Positions 1 through 8,773 are shown, numbered from the stretch's first letter. The stretch is 64,000 nucleotides of DNA from Saccharopolyspora erythraea NRRL 2338 (GCF_000062885.1 NC_009142.1:3895584-3959583), one strand, 5' to 3'. Numbers and translations: made by a program. Notes: generated by a model from the sequence alone, not told the origin.

Positions 1-100
1 CGGTGAGCGCGGCCTGGCCGACGGCCCACTGCAGCGCCGACTTCGACGACGAGGAACCGTCCACGCCGACGACGATCTCGCGCTCGGTCGGGTTGCTCAT
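1..100 (-). CDS. Universal stress protein (UspA family), N-terminal part only
   Basis: The gene reads leftward off the window edge, so only the first 33 codons are visible. They start MSNPTEREIVVGVDGS and continue into SSSSKSALQWAVGQAAL. The IVVGVDGS strand-loop followed by a helix with ALxWA is the usual N-terminus of UspA-fold proteins, where the Asp contacts ATP adenine. The ATG at 98-100 has a GGGAGG ribosome binding site just upstream (around 109-114), which fixes the start. Function is inferred from family: soluble nucleotide-binding stress protein, often two tandem domains in actinomycetes; the domain number cannot be seen here. Confidence 0.8.
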   Translation of the reverse strand, partial: MSNPTEREIVVGVDGSSSSKSALQWAVGQAALT

Positions 101-346
101 GGCGCATACCTCCCTGCCACTCGCCCCCGCGTCGCTGGAACGGGGCTTCACCGACCAGTGTGGGGATCAACCGGTCCGATGGCCATCCCCGGAGGACGCG
201 GACTTCCCGCCACGATCGGCGATTCGATCCACTGAGGACAGCCGGACCCGGGGTACGCGTACCCGTCCGGCCGCTTGCTCGGGGCTGTGACGCGCGATAC
301 ACCTGTGACAGGTGTGCCGTAGGAGCACCGCGACCAAGGGGGCGCT

Positions 347-1531
347 GTGGCCGGAACGGAAAGCTCATCCACCGGGCGTTATCTCGTACTGCTCGAAGAC
401 GACGCGACCGTCGTCGGCGCACGTGAACTGACCAGGCTGGCCGGTATCCGCACGGTCAACACCGCCGACGTGGTCGGCGCGTCGGCCGCGGAGCTGTTCG
501 GCGCCGCCGACGGCGTCGTGCTCAACGAGCTCGGCATCGCGCTGGTCACCGCCGGATCGGACCAGGCCAGCGCGCTGAGCGAGGCCGTGCGCTCGTCCGG
601 ACCGATCGCGGCGTTCGAGGCCGAACGCACGGTCTACGCCATCGACGACGCCGCGCCGGCGGCCGAGGCACCCCCGGCTCCCGTGGACGGGGCGCTCACC
701 TGGGGACTGCAGGCGGTCGGCGTCAACGGCTCGACCCCCACAGGCGCCGGCGTGCGGGTGGCGGTGCTCGACACCGGGCTTGACCTGCAGCACCCGGACT
801 TCGCCGGGCGTGACATCGTGACCGGCTCGTTCGTGCCGGGTGAGGATGTCCACGACGGCCACGGCCACGGCACCCACGTGATCGGCACGGCGTGCGGCCC
901 GCGCACCCCGGCCCAGGGGCCCGGTTACGGGATCGCCTCGGAGGCCAGCATCTACGCGGGCAAGGTCCTGGCCAACGGCGGCACCGGCAGCGACGGCGGC
1001 ATCCTGTCCGGCATCTCGTGGGCGATCTCCAACGGCTGCTCGGTGGTGTCGATGTCGCTCGGCGCGGCGACCGAGCCCGGTCAGCCGTTCTCGCAGGCCT
1101 TCGAACGGGTCGCGCAGCGCGCCATGGCCCGCGGCACGCTGATCATCGCCGCGGCGGGCAACGAGAGCAGCCGCGGGTCGGGCACCATCGCCCCGGTCGG
1201 GCACCCGGCGAACTGCCCGTCGATCATGGCGGTCGGTGCCGTGGACGCCCGGAACGCGATCGCCGAGTTCTCCTGCGGCACCGTGGACCAGATCGGCCAG
1301 GTCGACCTGGTCGGCCCGGGCGTCGACGTGCACTCGAGCTGGCCGGGCGCGGGCTCCAAGTCGCTGAGCGGCACGAGCATGGCCACCCCGCACGTGGCGG
1401 GCGTGGCCACCCTCTACGCCCAGCAGCACCACGAGCGGGCGTGGGGACTGTGGGCGCGGCTCGCGCAGAAGGCCAGGCGGCTCCCGCTGCCGTCCACCGA
1501 CGTCGGTGCCGGGCTGGTGCAGGTGCCCTGA
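347..1531 (+). CDS. S8 family (subtilisin-like) serine peptidase
   Basis: This 394-residue protein carries the full subtilisin triad: Asp142 in VAVLDTGLDLQHPDF, His174 in HGHGTHVIGT, and Ser344 in SLSGTSMATPHVAG, plus the oxyanion Asn272 in AAAGNES. About 110 residues precede the catalytic domain and could serve as a pro-domain. I see no hydrophobic signal peptide and no C-terminal anchor, so an intracellular or unconventional location is possible. The GTG start at 347 follows an AAGGGGG site. It stands alone, divergent from the stress protein gene and followed by the structured element at 1542-1681. Substrate is unknown. Confidence 0.85.
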   Translation: MAGTESSSTGRYLVLLEDDATVVGARELTRLAGIRTVNTADVVGASAAELFGAADGVVLNELGIALVTAGSDQASALSEAVRSSGPIAAFEAERTVYAIDDAAPAAEAPPAPVDGALTWGLQAVGVNGSTPTGAGVRVAVLDTGLDLQHPDFAGRDIVTGSFVPGEDVHDGHGHGTHVIGTACGPRTPAQGPGYGIASEASIYAGKVLANGGTGSDGGILSGISWAISNGCSVVSMSLGAATEPGQPFSQAFERVAQRAMARGTLIIAAAGNESSRGSGTIAPVGHPANCPSIMAVGAVDARNAIAEFSCGTVDQIGQVDLVGPGVDVHSSWPGAGSKSLSGTSMATPHVAGVATLYAQQHHERAWGLWARLAQKARRLPLPSTDVGAGLVQVP

Positions 1532-1541
1532 ACCTCCTCCT

Positions 1542-1681
1542 CACGTGTGCCCGCGCCCCCGGCGGGGTAGCCACCGGTAGCGGTTCGGCGCGCCTCTGAC
1601 GGGCGCGCCGGGGTGGAGAGCGGCATCATCGGCGGGTACGCCCGCCGGGTGATGGGACCCGCAGGAGCGCGGGCACACGTG
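1542..1681. repeat. 140-bp structured inverted-repeat element
   Basis: Perfect 15-bp inverted repeats CACGTGTGCCCGCGC (1542-1556) and its complement (1667-1681) close a region holding two further nested hairpins. One is a CGGCGCGCC arm pair inside CCACC/GGTGG (about 1571-1615). The other is CGGCGGG-TACG-CCCGCCG inside CATCA/TGATG (about 1624-1654). An inner GCGGGGT/ACCCGC helix stacks under P1. The result is a three-way junction fold. It lies between the protease stop and the next gene. It could be a MITE-like element, a structured RNA or a read-through barrier. Confidence 0.6.
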
Positions 1682-1697
1682 GTGGGGGCCGAGATCG

Positions 1698-2093
1698 ATG
1701 ACAGGCAGGGCGGCGTCCTCGGGGTGGCGGGATCTGGACGCCACCGCGCGGGCCATGGCGCGTGCGACGGAGGGGCTGGAGGAAGCCGCAGGCCCGACGC
1801 CGGGGACCCCCGAGGAGCTGGCCGCGGCCCAGGAGGCGCTGCTGGTGGTGACCGCGGCGGGCAACAAGCTCGCGCGGCAGCTCGACCTGCTGGCCCACCG
1901 CTACTCGGGTTCGGGCCTGGTGCAGCCGTCGGAGGTGCAGGTCGCGCTCGACCAGGCGGCCGCGGCCGCCGAGGACCTCGGCAACTGCACGAAGGTCGCC
2001 GCGCAGGCGATCGAGGACGAACGCGAGCCGCGGGCCGACGCACCTCCCTCAGGGCCCGGGCCGCAGCGCACGGGCGAGCAGGACGAACGCTGA
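1698..2093 (+). CDS. Hypothetical protein, helical
   Basis: A 131-residue, Ala/Glu-rich protein I do not recognise. It looks mostly alpha-helical: LDATARAMARATEGLEEAAG, then AAQEALLVVTAAGNKLARQLDLLAHRY and a third helix around QVALDQAAAAAEDLGNCTKVAAQAIEDE, ending in a disordered tail. No catalytic motif, signal or membrane segment. Coding is supported by strong third-position GC and lack of a better ORF; the ATG at 1698 follows GGGGGCC, a weak ribosome site. It is convergent with the squalene/phytoene synthase gene. Confidence 0.55.
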   Translation: MTGRAASSGWRDLDATARAMARATEGLEEAAGPTPGTPEELAAAQEALLVVTAAGNKLARQLDLLAHRYSGSGLVQPSEVQVALDQAAAAAEDLGNCTKVAAQAIEDEREPRADAPPSGPGPQRTGEQDER

Positions 2094-2112
2094 GCCGCGG
2101 CCAGCCTCTTGT

Positions 2113-3096
2113 TCAGGCGCGAGCGCGCTGTCGGCCGGCTCGGGACGAGGAACCGCTTCGCAAGCGCAGCCCGGAGGTCACCCGCGCGGCGGTTGCCGCG
2201 GAGGCGGCGGTGAGACCGATGCTCAACCTCCGCGAGTTCGCGACGGCGAGCCGCGAGCCGAACACCTCGTAGCCGGATTCCACCACCCGGTCCAGGATCT
2301 CCCCGTACAGGGTGAACGCGGTGGCCACGCACGGCCGCGAAGCCTCCGCGAGCAGCGCGATGCCCGGCTCGGCCGCCCGGTACGCGGCCTTGGTGCGTGC
2401 CACCTGGTCGGCCAGTGCCCGCCGCACGCGTGCGTCGGGACCACCGTGGCGGCGGCACCACGCGAGTCGCTCCCGGTCCACTCCGAACGCCGCGAGCTCG
2501 TCGGCGGGCAGGTAGACGCGTCCGCGGTCGAGATCCTCGCCGACGTCGCGGATGAAGTTGGTGAGCTGGAAGGCCCGGCCGAGCTCGGCGGCGTAGGGCG
2601 CGGCGGCCGCCACCTCGGAAACGGTGCCGAGCACCGGCAGCACCTGCAGGCCGATGACCGCCGCCGAGCCGTGCACGTAGCGCTCCAGCGCGGCGCGGTC
2701 GGGGTAGTCGCGGACGGTCAGGTCCATCCGCATCGAGGTCATGAAGTCGGTGAACAGCGCGCGGTCGATGGCGTGGCGGCGCACCGTGTCGACCAGGGCG
2801 GCCAGGATCGGGTGGTCGCTGCGCCCGGTGTCCAGTCCCGCCCGCAGCGCCCGGTCGAGCCGCCCGAGACGGCGTTCGCGGTCGTCGGTTCCGCGCGCGG
2901 GCTCGTCCACGACGTCGTCGACCCACCGCGCGAAGCCGTAGAGCGCGTGCACAGCCGGTCGCCGCGCGGGGCTCAGCAGGCGGGTGGCGAGGAAGTAGGT
3001 GCGGCCGTGCTCGGCGTTGAGCCGCCGGCAGCGCCGGTAGGCCGCCCGCATCGCCGGTTGCCGGATCCCGGCCGCGTCGAGCTCGCGACGGGTCAT
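2113..3096 (-). CDS. Squalene/phytoene synthase family protein
   Basis: About 327 residues from the chosen ATG (MTRRELDAAGIRQPAMRAAY). Family hallmarks are present: TYFLATRLL near the N-terminus, the first Asp-rich motif YGFARWVDDVVDEP, and the second, FIRDVGEDLDRGRVYLP, both of which bind Mg-diphosphate. The enzyme class condenses two isoprenyl diphosphates head-to-head. A longer ORF extends 19 codons upstream to 3153, but that extension is Arg-rich and unlike the family. No desaturase, cyclase or other carotenoid or hopanoid gene is nearby, so the product (phytoene, squalene or other) cannot be decided here. The gene follows a hypothetical minus-strand gene by about 90 bp. Confidence 0.82.
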   Translation of the reverse strand: MTRRELDAAGIRQPAMRAAYRRCRRLNAEHGRTYFLATRLLSPARRPAVHALYGFARWVDDVVDEPARGTDDRERRLGRLDRALRAGLDTGRSDHPILAALVDTVRRHAIDRALFTDFMTSMRMDLTVRDYPDRAALERYVHGSAAVIGLQVLPVLGTVSEVAAAAPYAAELGRAFQLTNFIRDVGEDLDRGRVYLPADELAAFGVDRERLAWCRRHGGPDARVRRALADQVARTKAAYRAAEPGIALLAEASRPCVATAFTLYGEILDRVVESGYEVFGSRLAVANSRRLSIGLTAASAATAARVTSGLRLRSGSSSRAGRQRARA

Positions 3097-3189
3097 CGAC
3101 GGCTTCCGGCAGCGGAGTGCATACCGGAATCTCAGCACACCGCGGGCGCGCACCGCGCCGGGCCGACGGCATCGTGAAGCCGGTCACCG

Positions 3190-3822
3190 TCAGCGGTCGA
3201 TGCCCGCCTGGGCCATCTCCTCGTCCAGGCCGTCGAGCAGCACTATCCCCAGCGTGTCGGCGACCGGGCCGGTGCGCAGCTCCTCGCGGAGCCTGCGGGC
3301 GAACAGCCGCACCCGGCGGGCGTCGGGATCCGGGCGGCGCGCGCATTCCCACAGCTGGCGCGCGGTGTGCTCGACGAGGTCGCCGTCGCCGGCGCGGGCC
3401 TGCACGGTGGGCAGCGTCAGCAACACCACCCGCGCGACGCGGGCCAGGCCCGCGAAGTCGGCGCGCGTCGGCGGAGCGGCCTGGGACGGGATCACCGGTT
3501 CGGACGGCTCGGGCTGTTCGAGCACGCCGACCGGGGCCTCGCGGGAGCGGGCCCACGCCTCGACGTCGCCGTCGTGGTAGCCCGCGCAGATCAGCCCGGA
3601 TCCGGTCAGCCCCGCGCGCAGGGGCAGACCCTCGGCGTCGGGCCCGCTGGTGGCGATGAGCTCCTTCTCCCGCAGCGACTCCACGATCGCGGCGAACTCG
3701 GCGTGGCTGATGCCGGCCTGCGGCCCCGACCCGTCGAGGAAGCCGGCGACCTCCGGGCGGAAGTGGCTGTCTTCGTAGAGGTAGCGGAGGAAGGCGCGGG
3801 CTATCGTCTCCGAACGTGACAC
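3190..3822 (-). CDS. Hypothetical protein
   Basis: A 210-residue protein beginning MSRSETIARAFLRYLYED from a GTG at 3822 preceded by GGAGG. The same frame stays open to 3993, but the upstream part lacks a ribosome site and reads as low-complexity. The first 60 residues (helices with EFAAIVESLREKELI) resemble a winged-helix-like N-terminus. A proline-rich linker follows, then a helical C-terminal half (ADFAGLARVARVVLLTLPTVQARAG to LDGLDEEMAQAGIDR). I cannot assign a family. It may be cotranscribed with the downstream synthase gene. Confidence 0.55.
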   Translation of the reverse strand: MSRSETIARAFLRYLYEDSHFRPEVAGFLDGSGPQAGISHAEFAAIVESLREKELIATSGPDAEGLPLRAGLTGSGLICAGYHDGDVEAWARSREAPVGVLEQPEPSEPVIPSQAAPPTRADFAGLARVARVVLLTLPTVQARAGDGDLVEHTARQLWECARRPDPDARRVRLFARRLREELRTGPVADTLGIVLLDGLDEEMAQAGIDR

Positions 3823-4096
3823 GGAGGCCTCCGGGTGCTGTGTGCATGTGCTGCGAACGCGCTGCGCGAGGGCGATGCCCGGTGGGCGTTGCAGTTCCCC
3901 AGTGCGACTTGCCCGGCCGACGGTAGGGGCCGCTCCGCTAGATCGCAGGAGGCTTTCGGCCCGGTCGCCGCGGTGTCGATCGCGCCCAGGCACGAACGGC
4001 GGCCTTCGTGGTTTACGTCACAGCACCGCGGGCGTGAGTCCATCGCGGCGCAGAAGTCACAGGCGTCCCAACGGGAACTTCCAGGTCCCGCACATG

Positions 4097-4129
4097 AAAA
4101 GAGTCCCCGACCGCTTGGATCGAGGACTC
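4097..4129 (-). terminator. Rho-independent terminator
   Basis: On the minus strand, a 6-bp outer stem GAGTCC/GGACTC with an inner CGA/TCG pairing is followed by TTTT (plus-strand AAAA at 4097-4100). It ends the small RNA candidate. Confidence 0.6.
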
Positions 4130-4181
4130 CGCCGACCCGGGCTGCACGCCCGGTGCGCCAACACCGGGCCCCGGTAAGGCT
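4097..4181 (-). ncRNA. Candidate small RNA ending in an intrinsic terminator
   Basis: Reading the minus strand, a TAGGAT -10 box (4188-4193) is followed about 7 nt later by an 85-nt stretch with no ORF. It can form an 8-bp hairpin GCCCGGTG-ttggcg-CACCGGGC and an alternative CCGGGC/GCCCGG pairing. It ends with GAGTCC...GGACTC and TTTT (4097-4129). Intrinsic terminators with a T run are uncommon in such GC-rich DNA. No good -35 is visible. It could instead be the trailing terminator of the paaR transcript, although that gene stops 360 bp earlier. I cannot match it to a known family. Confidence 0.4.
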
Positions 4182-4451
4182 GCCTCCATCCTAGGTGAGG
4201 CGGGCGCCGACTCGGGTGGCACGGCGCGGGGCCGCCGGCCGCAGCACGGGACTGGACTCCGGCGCGGCCGGCGGCCTGGCACGCGCGGAAGCCCCTCAAC
4301 GTCCCGCGCGCGGTGCGGGCGCTCCAGATCGCCCGCACGACAACGAGACGAACCAGCGCGGCCGTTATGACGCGGCGCCCGCCACTAGGTGTACTGCCAG
4401 GGGAGGTTGGGGACGCGGGTGGCGGGTGGTCAAAGGCTGAGTCCCACACCG

Positions 4452-4470
4452 CAAGCGGCTCCGCCGCTTG
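4452..4470 (-). terminator. Hairpin after the paaR-like gene
   Basis: Perfect 8-bp inverted repeat with a 3-nt loop, 17 bp beyond the stop codon of the TetR gene. There is no T tract, so it is a hairpin stop or RNA-stabilising structure rather than a canonical terminator. Confidence 0.4.
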
Positions 4471-4486
4471 TAGAACAGAGCCCAAC

Positions 4487-5110
4487 TCATCCGCCGGGTT
4501 CGCCCGCACCGTTGCGCAGTCCGTCGAAGGCGATCTTGGTGACCGCGTCGGCGATGGCCGGGGCCCGCAGCCCCCGGTTCGGCCGGTACCACTCGATGAT
4601 GGAGTTGACCATGCCGAACAGCAGCCGCGCGGTCAGCGCCGGATCGACGTCCGGGCGGATGCTGCCCTCGGCCTCGGCCTGCTTGACCAGGTCGCTGACG
4701 ATGCGGTCGAACTCGCGCCGCCGGGTCAGCGCCTGCCGCTCCACCTTGGTGTTGCCCCGCACCCGCAGCAGCAGCGTCACGAAGGGCAGGTCCTCCACCA
4801 GCACCTCGACGCTGCGCCGGACCACGTGTTCGAGCCGGTCGATGGCCTTGCCGGTGGTGGAGCGCTCCTCCTCGATGACCGCGAACAGGGCGTCCAGCGC
4901 CCGGTTGACGCTGAGCCGCAGCAGCTCGTCCTTGCCCGAGACGTGGTGGTAGATCGCGGACTTGGTGATGCCCAGCCGGTTGGACAGGTCCTCCATGCTG
5001 GTGCCCTCGTAGCCGCGCTCGATGAACACCTGCACCGAGACGTCGAGGAGTTTCCCGAGGTCGTATCCCGGCCGACCTCGGCGGTTGCGCTGACCGGCGT
5101 TGCCCTGCAT
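4487..5110 (-). CDS. paaR: TetR family regulator, PaaR-like
   Basis: A 207-residue TetR protein. The N-terminal HTH runs from about residue 20 to 65 (DVSVQVFIERGYEGTSMEDLSNRLGITKSAIYHHVSGKDELL). The C-terminal half is a helical ligand-binding domain with the pattern LLRVRGNTKVERQALTRRREFDR seen in PaaR-type repressors. It lies 24 bp downstream of paaK on the same strand, so it is probably cotranscribed with it. By analogy with actinobacterial PaaR it should bind phenylacetyl-CoA and repress both paa units; two matching operators flank the divergent promoters at 6.55-6.70 kb. Effector and targets are inference from family and context. Confidence 0.8.
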   Translation of the reverse strand: MQGNAGQRNRRGRPGYDLGKLLDVSVQVFIERGYEGTSMEDLSNRLGITKSAIYHHVSGKDELLRLSVNRALDALFAVIEEERSTTGKAIDRLEHVVRRSVEVLVEDLPFVTLLLRVRGNTKVERQALTRRREFDRIVSDLVKQAEAEGSIRPDVDPALTARLLFGMVNSIIEWYRPNRGLRAPAIADAVTKIAFDGLRNGAGEPGG

Positions 5111-5134
5111 GGCCCGGAGTATTCCAGCCGCCGG

Positions 5135-6472
5135 TCAGCGGCCGCGGGTGTCCACGATCCGCTGGAGCTTGCCGACCGACCGCTCCAGGGTGTCGGGGTC
5201 CACCACCGCGACGTCGGCGCTGACACCCACCGCGTCCTTGATGGCGCGGACCAGCTCGTCGGCGGCGCTGACCCGGCGCGGGCCCGGGCAGTCCGGCCGC
5301 GCCTCGACCCGCACGGTCATGTGGTCCATCCGCTCGTGCTTGCTCAGCACGAGCTGGAAGTGCGGGGACATCCCGCTGGTGCGCAGCACGATCTCCTCGA
5401 TCTGGGTGGGGTAGACGTTGACGCCGCGCAGGATGATCATGTCGTCGCTGCGGCCGGTGACCTTGGTCATCCGGCGCATCGGGCGTGCGGTGCCCGGCAG
5501 CAGCCTGGCCAGGTCGCGGGTGCGGTAGCGGATGATCGGCAGCGCCTGCTTGGTCAGCGAGGTGAACACCAGCTCGCCCTCCTCGCCGTCGGGCAGCACC
5601 TCGCCGGTGAACGGGTCGATCACCTCGGGGTAGAAGTGGTCCTCCCAGACGTGCAGGCCGTCCTTGGTCTCCACGCACTCGCCCGCCACCCCGGGGCCCA
5701 TCACCTCCGAGAGCCCGTAGATGTCCACGGCGTCGATGTCGAGCCGTTCCTCGATCTCCAGGCGCATCTGCTCGGTCCAAGGCTCGGCGCCGAAGATGCC
5801 GGTGCGCAGCGAGGTGGTGCGCGGGTCGATGCCCTGGCGCTCGAACTCGTCGATGAGGGTGAGCATGTACGACGGGGTGACCATGATGATCTCGGGCCGG
5901 AAGTCCTGGATGATCTGCACCTGGCGGGCGGTCATCCCGCCGGAGGCCGGGATGACGGTGCAGCCGAGGCGTTCGGCGCCGTAGTGCGCCCCGAGGCCGC
6001 CGGTGAACAGGCCGTAGCCGTAGGCGACGTGGACCTTGTCGCCCGGCCTGCCGCCCGCGGCGCGGATCGTGCGGGCCACGACGTCGGACCAGACGTCGAG
6101 GTCGTCGTCGGTGTAGCCGACCACGGTCGGCCTGCCGGTGGTGCCGCTGGAGGCGTGCACCCGGCGCACCTGCGACATCGGCACCGCGAACATCCCGAAC
6201 GGGTAGTTGTCGCGCAGATCGTGCTTGGTGGTGAAGGGCAGGCGGGCCAGATCGTCCAGGCTCTTGCAGTCCTCGGGGCGCAGGCCCGCCTCGTCGAAGC
6301 GGCTGCGGTAGTGCTCGACGTTGTCGTAGGCGTGCCGCAGCGTCCGGCGCAGGCGTTCGAGCTGGACGTGGGCCAGCTCGTCGGCCGAGTACCGCTCCGC
6401 GGGGTCGAGCTCCGATCGCGCGGGCGCGGCTCCCAGCCGGCGCGGTGTGCGAGACCCCGTCGTCCCCGTCAT
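5135..6472 (-). CDS. paaK: Phenylacetate-CoA ligase PaaK
   Basis: A 445-residue adenylate-forming enzyme converting phenylacetate, ATP and CoA to phenylacetyl-CoA, the first step of the aerobic hybrid pathway. Visible motifs are the P-loop ASSGTTGRPTVVGYT near residue 110, YGYGLFTGGLGAHYG, SYMLTLIDEF, GLSEVMGPGVAGEC (the motif before the hinge) and GRSDDMIILRGVNVYPTQIE, where the C-terminal lid begins. Length is normal for PaaK. It is transcribed away from paaZABCDE and shares the intergenic control region with that operon. Confidence 0.95.
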   Translation of the reverse strand: MTGTTGSRTPRRLGAAPARSELDPAERYSADELAHVQLERLRRTLRHAYDNVEHYRSRFDEAGLRPEDCKSLDDLARLPFTTKHDLRDNYPFGMFAVPMSQVRRVHASSGTTGRPTVVGYTDDDLDVWSDVVARTIRAAGGRPGDKVHVAYGYGLFTGGLGAHYGAERLGCTVIPASGGMTARQVQIIQDFRPEIIMVTPSYMLTLIDEFERQGIDPRTTSLRTGIFGAEPWTEQMRLEIEERLDIDAVDIYGLSEVMGPGVAGECVETKDGLHVWEDHFYPEVIDPFTGEVLPDGEEGELVFTSLTKQALPIIRYRTRDLARLLPGTARPMRRMTKVTGRSDDMIILRGVNVYPTQIEEIVLRTSGMSPHFQLVLSKHERMDHMTVRVEARPDCPGPRRVSAADELVRAIKDAVGVSADVAVVDPDTLERSVGKLQRIVDTRGR

Positions 6473-6544
6473 GGCGTGCTCCCTCGACGTGCTGGTGCGC
6501 TCGGCGGCCCGCCCGGTGCCCGCGGTAGCCGCGCGGCCCCGGTT

Positions 6545-6566
6545 ACTGACCGAGTAGTCGGTTATT
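6545..6566. promoter_or_regulatory. PaaR-like operator on the paaK side
   Basis: The dyad ACCGA-GTAG-TCGGT (6549-6562) sits within ACTGACCGAGTAGTCGGTTA, about 75 bp upstream of the paaK start. It keeps the ACCG...CGGT half-site spacing of the stronger site at 6681-6702 but has a degenerate centre. Confidence 0.5.
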
Positions 6567-6680
6567 TATGCAGTGCCGGACCGGGATGTCAATAGGGCGC
6601 TCACGTGCGCGGTTCTTGCTCGGTACAGCGGGGGATCCGGCGGCCGCGGAGCTGTCGGACCGGCCCGCTCGCTGCTATCG

Positions 6681-6702
6681 TTACCGAACGAACGGTCGGT
6701 AA
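6681..6702. promoter_or_regulatory. PaaR-like operator on the paaZ side
   Basis: A 22-bp imperfect palindrome runs from TTACCGAACGA to CGGTCGGTAA, with the core ACCGNNCGNNCGGT. From memory this matches the motif described for PaaR in corynebacteria. It lies 28 bp upstream of the paaZ ATG and would overlap its promoter. Confidence 0.65.
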
Positions 6703-6730
6703 AAGAATTCGTGCTGAGGAGGTTGGCTGG

Positions 6731-8773
6731 ATGGCCGCCCTGCGGAGCTTCGTCAACGGTGACTGGCACGTCCCTTCCGAGGATGGGGCGCCACTGCACG
6801 ACGCGGTGACCGGTGAGGAGGTCGCGCGGATCTCCTCGGCCGGGATCGACATTGCCGGTGCCCTGGAGTACGGGCGTGCCCGCGGGGGCCCGGTGCTGGG
6901 AGAGCTGACCTTCCACCAGCGCGCGGCGCTGCTGAAGGTGCTCGCCTCGCACCTGCTCGAACACCGCGAGGAGCTCTACGCCCTGTCGGCGCGCACCGGC
7001 GCGACGCTCGGCGACTCCAAGTTCGACATCGACGGCGGCATCGGCGTGCTGTTCGGCTACTCGGGCAAGGGCCGCCGCGAGATGCCCAACGCCAAGGTCT
7101 ACGTCGACGGCGCGGTGGAACCGCTGGGCAAGGGCGGCACCTTCGTCGGCCAGCACATCTGCACGCCCCTGCGGGGCGTCGCGGTGCAGATCAACGCCTT
7201 CAACTTCCCGGTGTGGGGCCCGCTGGAGAAGTTCGCGCCGGCGTTCCTGGCCGGGGTGCCGACCCTGGTCAAGCCCGCCAGCCAGACCGCCTACCTGACC
7301 CACCGGCTGGTCGAGCTGATCGTGGAGTCCGGCGTGCTGCCGGAGGGCTCGCTGCAACTGGTCTGCGGCGGGGTGGGCGACCTGCTCGACCACCTCACCG
7401 ACCAGGACCTGGTGTCCTTCACCGGCTCGGCGGCCACCGGCCAGCGGCTGCGGGCGCACCCGAACGTGGCCGCCCGTTCGGTGCGGTTCAACGTGGAGGC
7501 CGACTCGCTGAACTGCTCGGTCCTGGGGCCCGACGCGGCGCCCGGCACCGACGAGTTCGACCTGTTCGTCAAGCAGCTCGTCACCGAGATGACGGTCAAG
7601 GCGGGGCAGAAGTGCACCGCGATCCGGCGGGCGCTGGTCCCGGCCGGACGCGTCGACGACGTCGTGCAGGCGGCCTCGGAGCGGCTGTCGAAGGTCGTGG
7701 TCGGCAACCCGGCCTCGCCCGAGGTCCGGATGGGCGCGCTGGCCAGCCTCGAACAGCGCGAGGAGGTCCGCCGCTCGCTGAAGGCGCTTCTGGCGGCCGG
7801 GACGCTGGTGCACGGCGATCCCGAGCGGGTGGAGGTGGCCGGCGCCGACGCCGAGCGGGGCGCGTTCCTGCCCCCGATGCTGGTGCGTTGCGACGACCCC
7901 GACCGCGCCGAGCCGCACGAGGTGGAGGCGTTCGGGCCGGTCAGCACGATCATGCCGTACGACTCCGCCGCGCACGCGGTCGAGCTGGCCCGGCGCGGCC
8001 TGGGCAGCCTGGCGGGCTCGGTGGTCAGCGCCGACGCCGACTTCGCCCGCGAGGTCGTCCTGGGTGCGGCCTCCCGCCACGGCAGGCTGCTGGTGCTCAA
8101 CCGGCACAACGCCCGGGAGTCGACCGGGCACGGCTCCCCGCTGCCCGCCCTGGTCCACGGCGGGCCGGGCCGCGCGGGCGGCGGCGAGGAGATGGGCGGC
8201 GTGCGCGGCGTGCTGCACCACATGCAGCGGACCGCGGTCCAGGCCGACCCCGACACGCTGACCGCCGTCACCGGTCAGTGGGTGCCCGGCTCCGGCCGCA
8301 GCGTCACCGACGTGCACCCGTTCCGCAAGCACCTGGAGGACCTGCGCGTCGGCGACACCGTGATGGCGGGCCCGCGCGCGGTGACCCTGGAGGACGTCGA
8401 GCACTTCGCCGAGTTCACCGGTGACACCTTCTACGCCCACACCGACGAGGAGGCCGCGAAGGCCAACCCGTTCTTCGAGGGCCGGGTCGCCCACGGCTAC
8501 CTCGTGGTGTCCTTCGCCGCGGGTCTGTTCGTCGAGCCCTCGCCGGGCCCGGTGCTGGCCAACTACGGGCTGGAGAACCTGCGGTTCCTCACGCCGACCT
8601 ACCCCGGCGACGAGCTGACCGTGACGCTGACCGCCAAGCAGATCACCCCGCGCGTCAACGCCGAGCACGGCGAGGTCCGGTGGGACGCCGACGTGACCAA
8701 CCAGGTCGGCGAGTCGGTGGCCAAGTACGACGTGCTCACGCTCGTGGCCAAGCGACCCGAGGAGAAGGCATGA
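6731..8773 (+). CDS. paaZ: Bifunctional oxepin-CoA hydrolase / aldehyde dehydrogenase PaaZ
   Basis: A 680-residue fusion. The N-terminal aldehyde dehydrogenase (about 1-520) has the catalytic Cys295 in [12 protein letters not shown], the same position as in E. coli PaaZ. The C-terminal MaoC-type hydratase (about 530-680) has Asp565 and His570 in [19 protein letters not shown]. The hydratase opens oxepin-CoA and the dehydrogenase oxidises the semialdehyde with NADP, avoiding a toxic dead-end product. The ATG at 6731 follows GAGGAGG; the ORF stays open further upstream but across the operator. It is the first gene of paaZABCDE, and its stop overlaps the paaA start (ATGA). Confidence 0.96.
   Translation: MAALRSFVNGDWHVPSEDGAPLHDAVTGEEVARISSAGIDIAGALEYGRARGGPVLGELTFHQRAALLKVLASHLLEHREELYALSARTGATLGDSKFDIDGGIGVLFGYSGKGRREMPNAKVYVDGAVEPLGKGGTFVGQHICTPLRGVAVQINAFNFPVWGPLEKFAPAFLAGVPTLVKPASQTAYLTHRLVELIVESGVLPEGSLQLVCGGVGDLLDHLTDQDLVSFTGSAATGQRLRAHPNVAARSVRFNVEADSLNCSVLGPDAAPGTDEFDLFVKQLVTEMTVKAGQKCTAIRRALVPAGRVDDVVQAASERLSKVVVGNPASPEVRMGALASLEQREEVRRSLKALLAAGTLVHGDPERVEVAGADAERGAFLPPMLVRCDDPDRAEPHEVEAFGPVSTIMPYDSAAHAVELARRGLGSLAGSVVSADADFAREVVLGAASRHGRLLVLNRHNARESTGHGSPLPALVHGGPGRAGGGEEMGGVRGVLHHMQRTAVQADPDTLTAVTGQWVPGSGRSVTDVHPFRKHLEDLRVGDTVMAGPRAVTLEDVEHFAEFTGDTFYAHTDEEAAKANPFFEGRVAHGYLVVSFAAGLFVEPSPGPVLANYGLENLRFLTPTYPGDELTVTLTAKQITPRVNAEHGEVRWDADVTNQVGESVAKYDVLTLVAKRPEEKA

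Larger units (their letters stand above)
3823..4486. other. Intergenic region with a small RNA candidate
   Basis: No convincing protein gene. It contains the small RNA candidate and terminator at 4097-4187 on the minus strand. A perfect 8-bp hairpin (CAAGCGGC-TCC-GCCGCTTG, 4452-4470) lies just past the stop of the TetR gene and probably marks its transcript end. The remaining sequence is GC-rich with no clear motif. Confidence 0.5.

Noticed and set aside
365-1432. Long minus-strand ORF opposite the S8 protease
   Set aside because: Arg/Gly/His-rich translation typical of the antisense frame of a GC-rich gene; the protease triad on the plus strand is conclusive.
4097-4450. 6C RNA or RNase P RNA
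   Set aside because: No paired loops with runs of six C and none of the conserved RNase P cores; only a generic small RNA can be supported.
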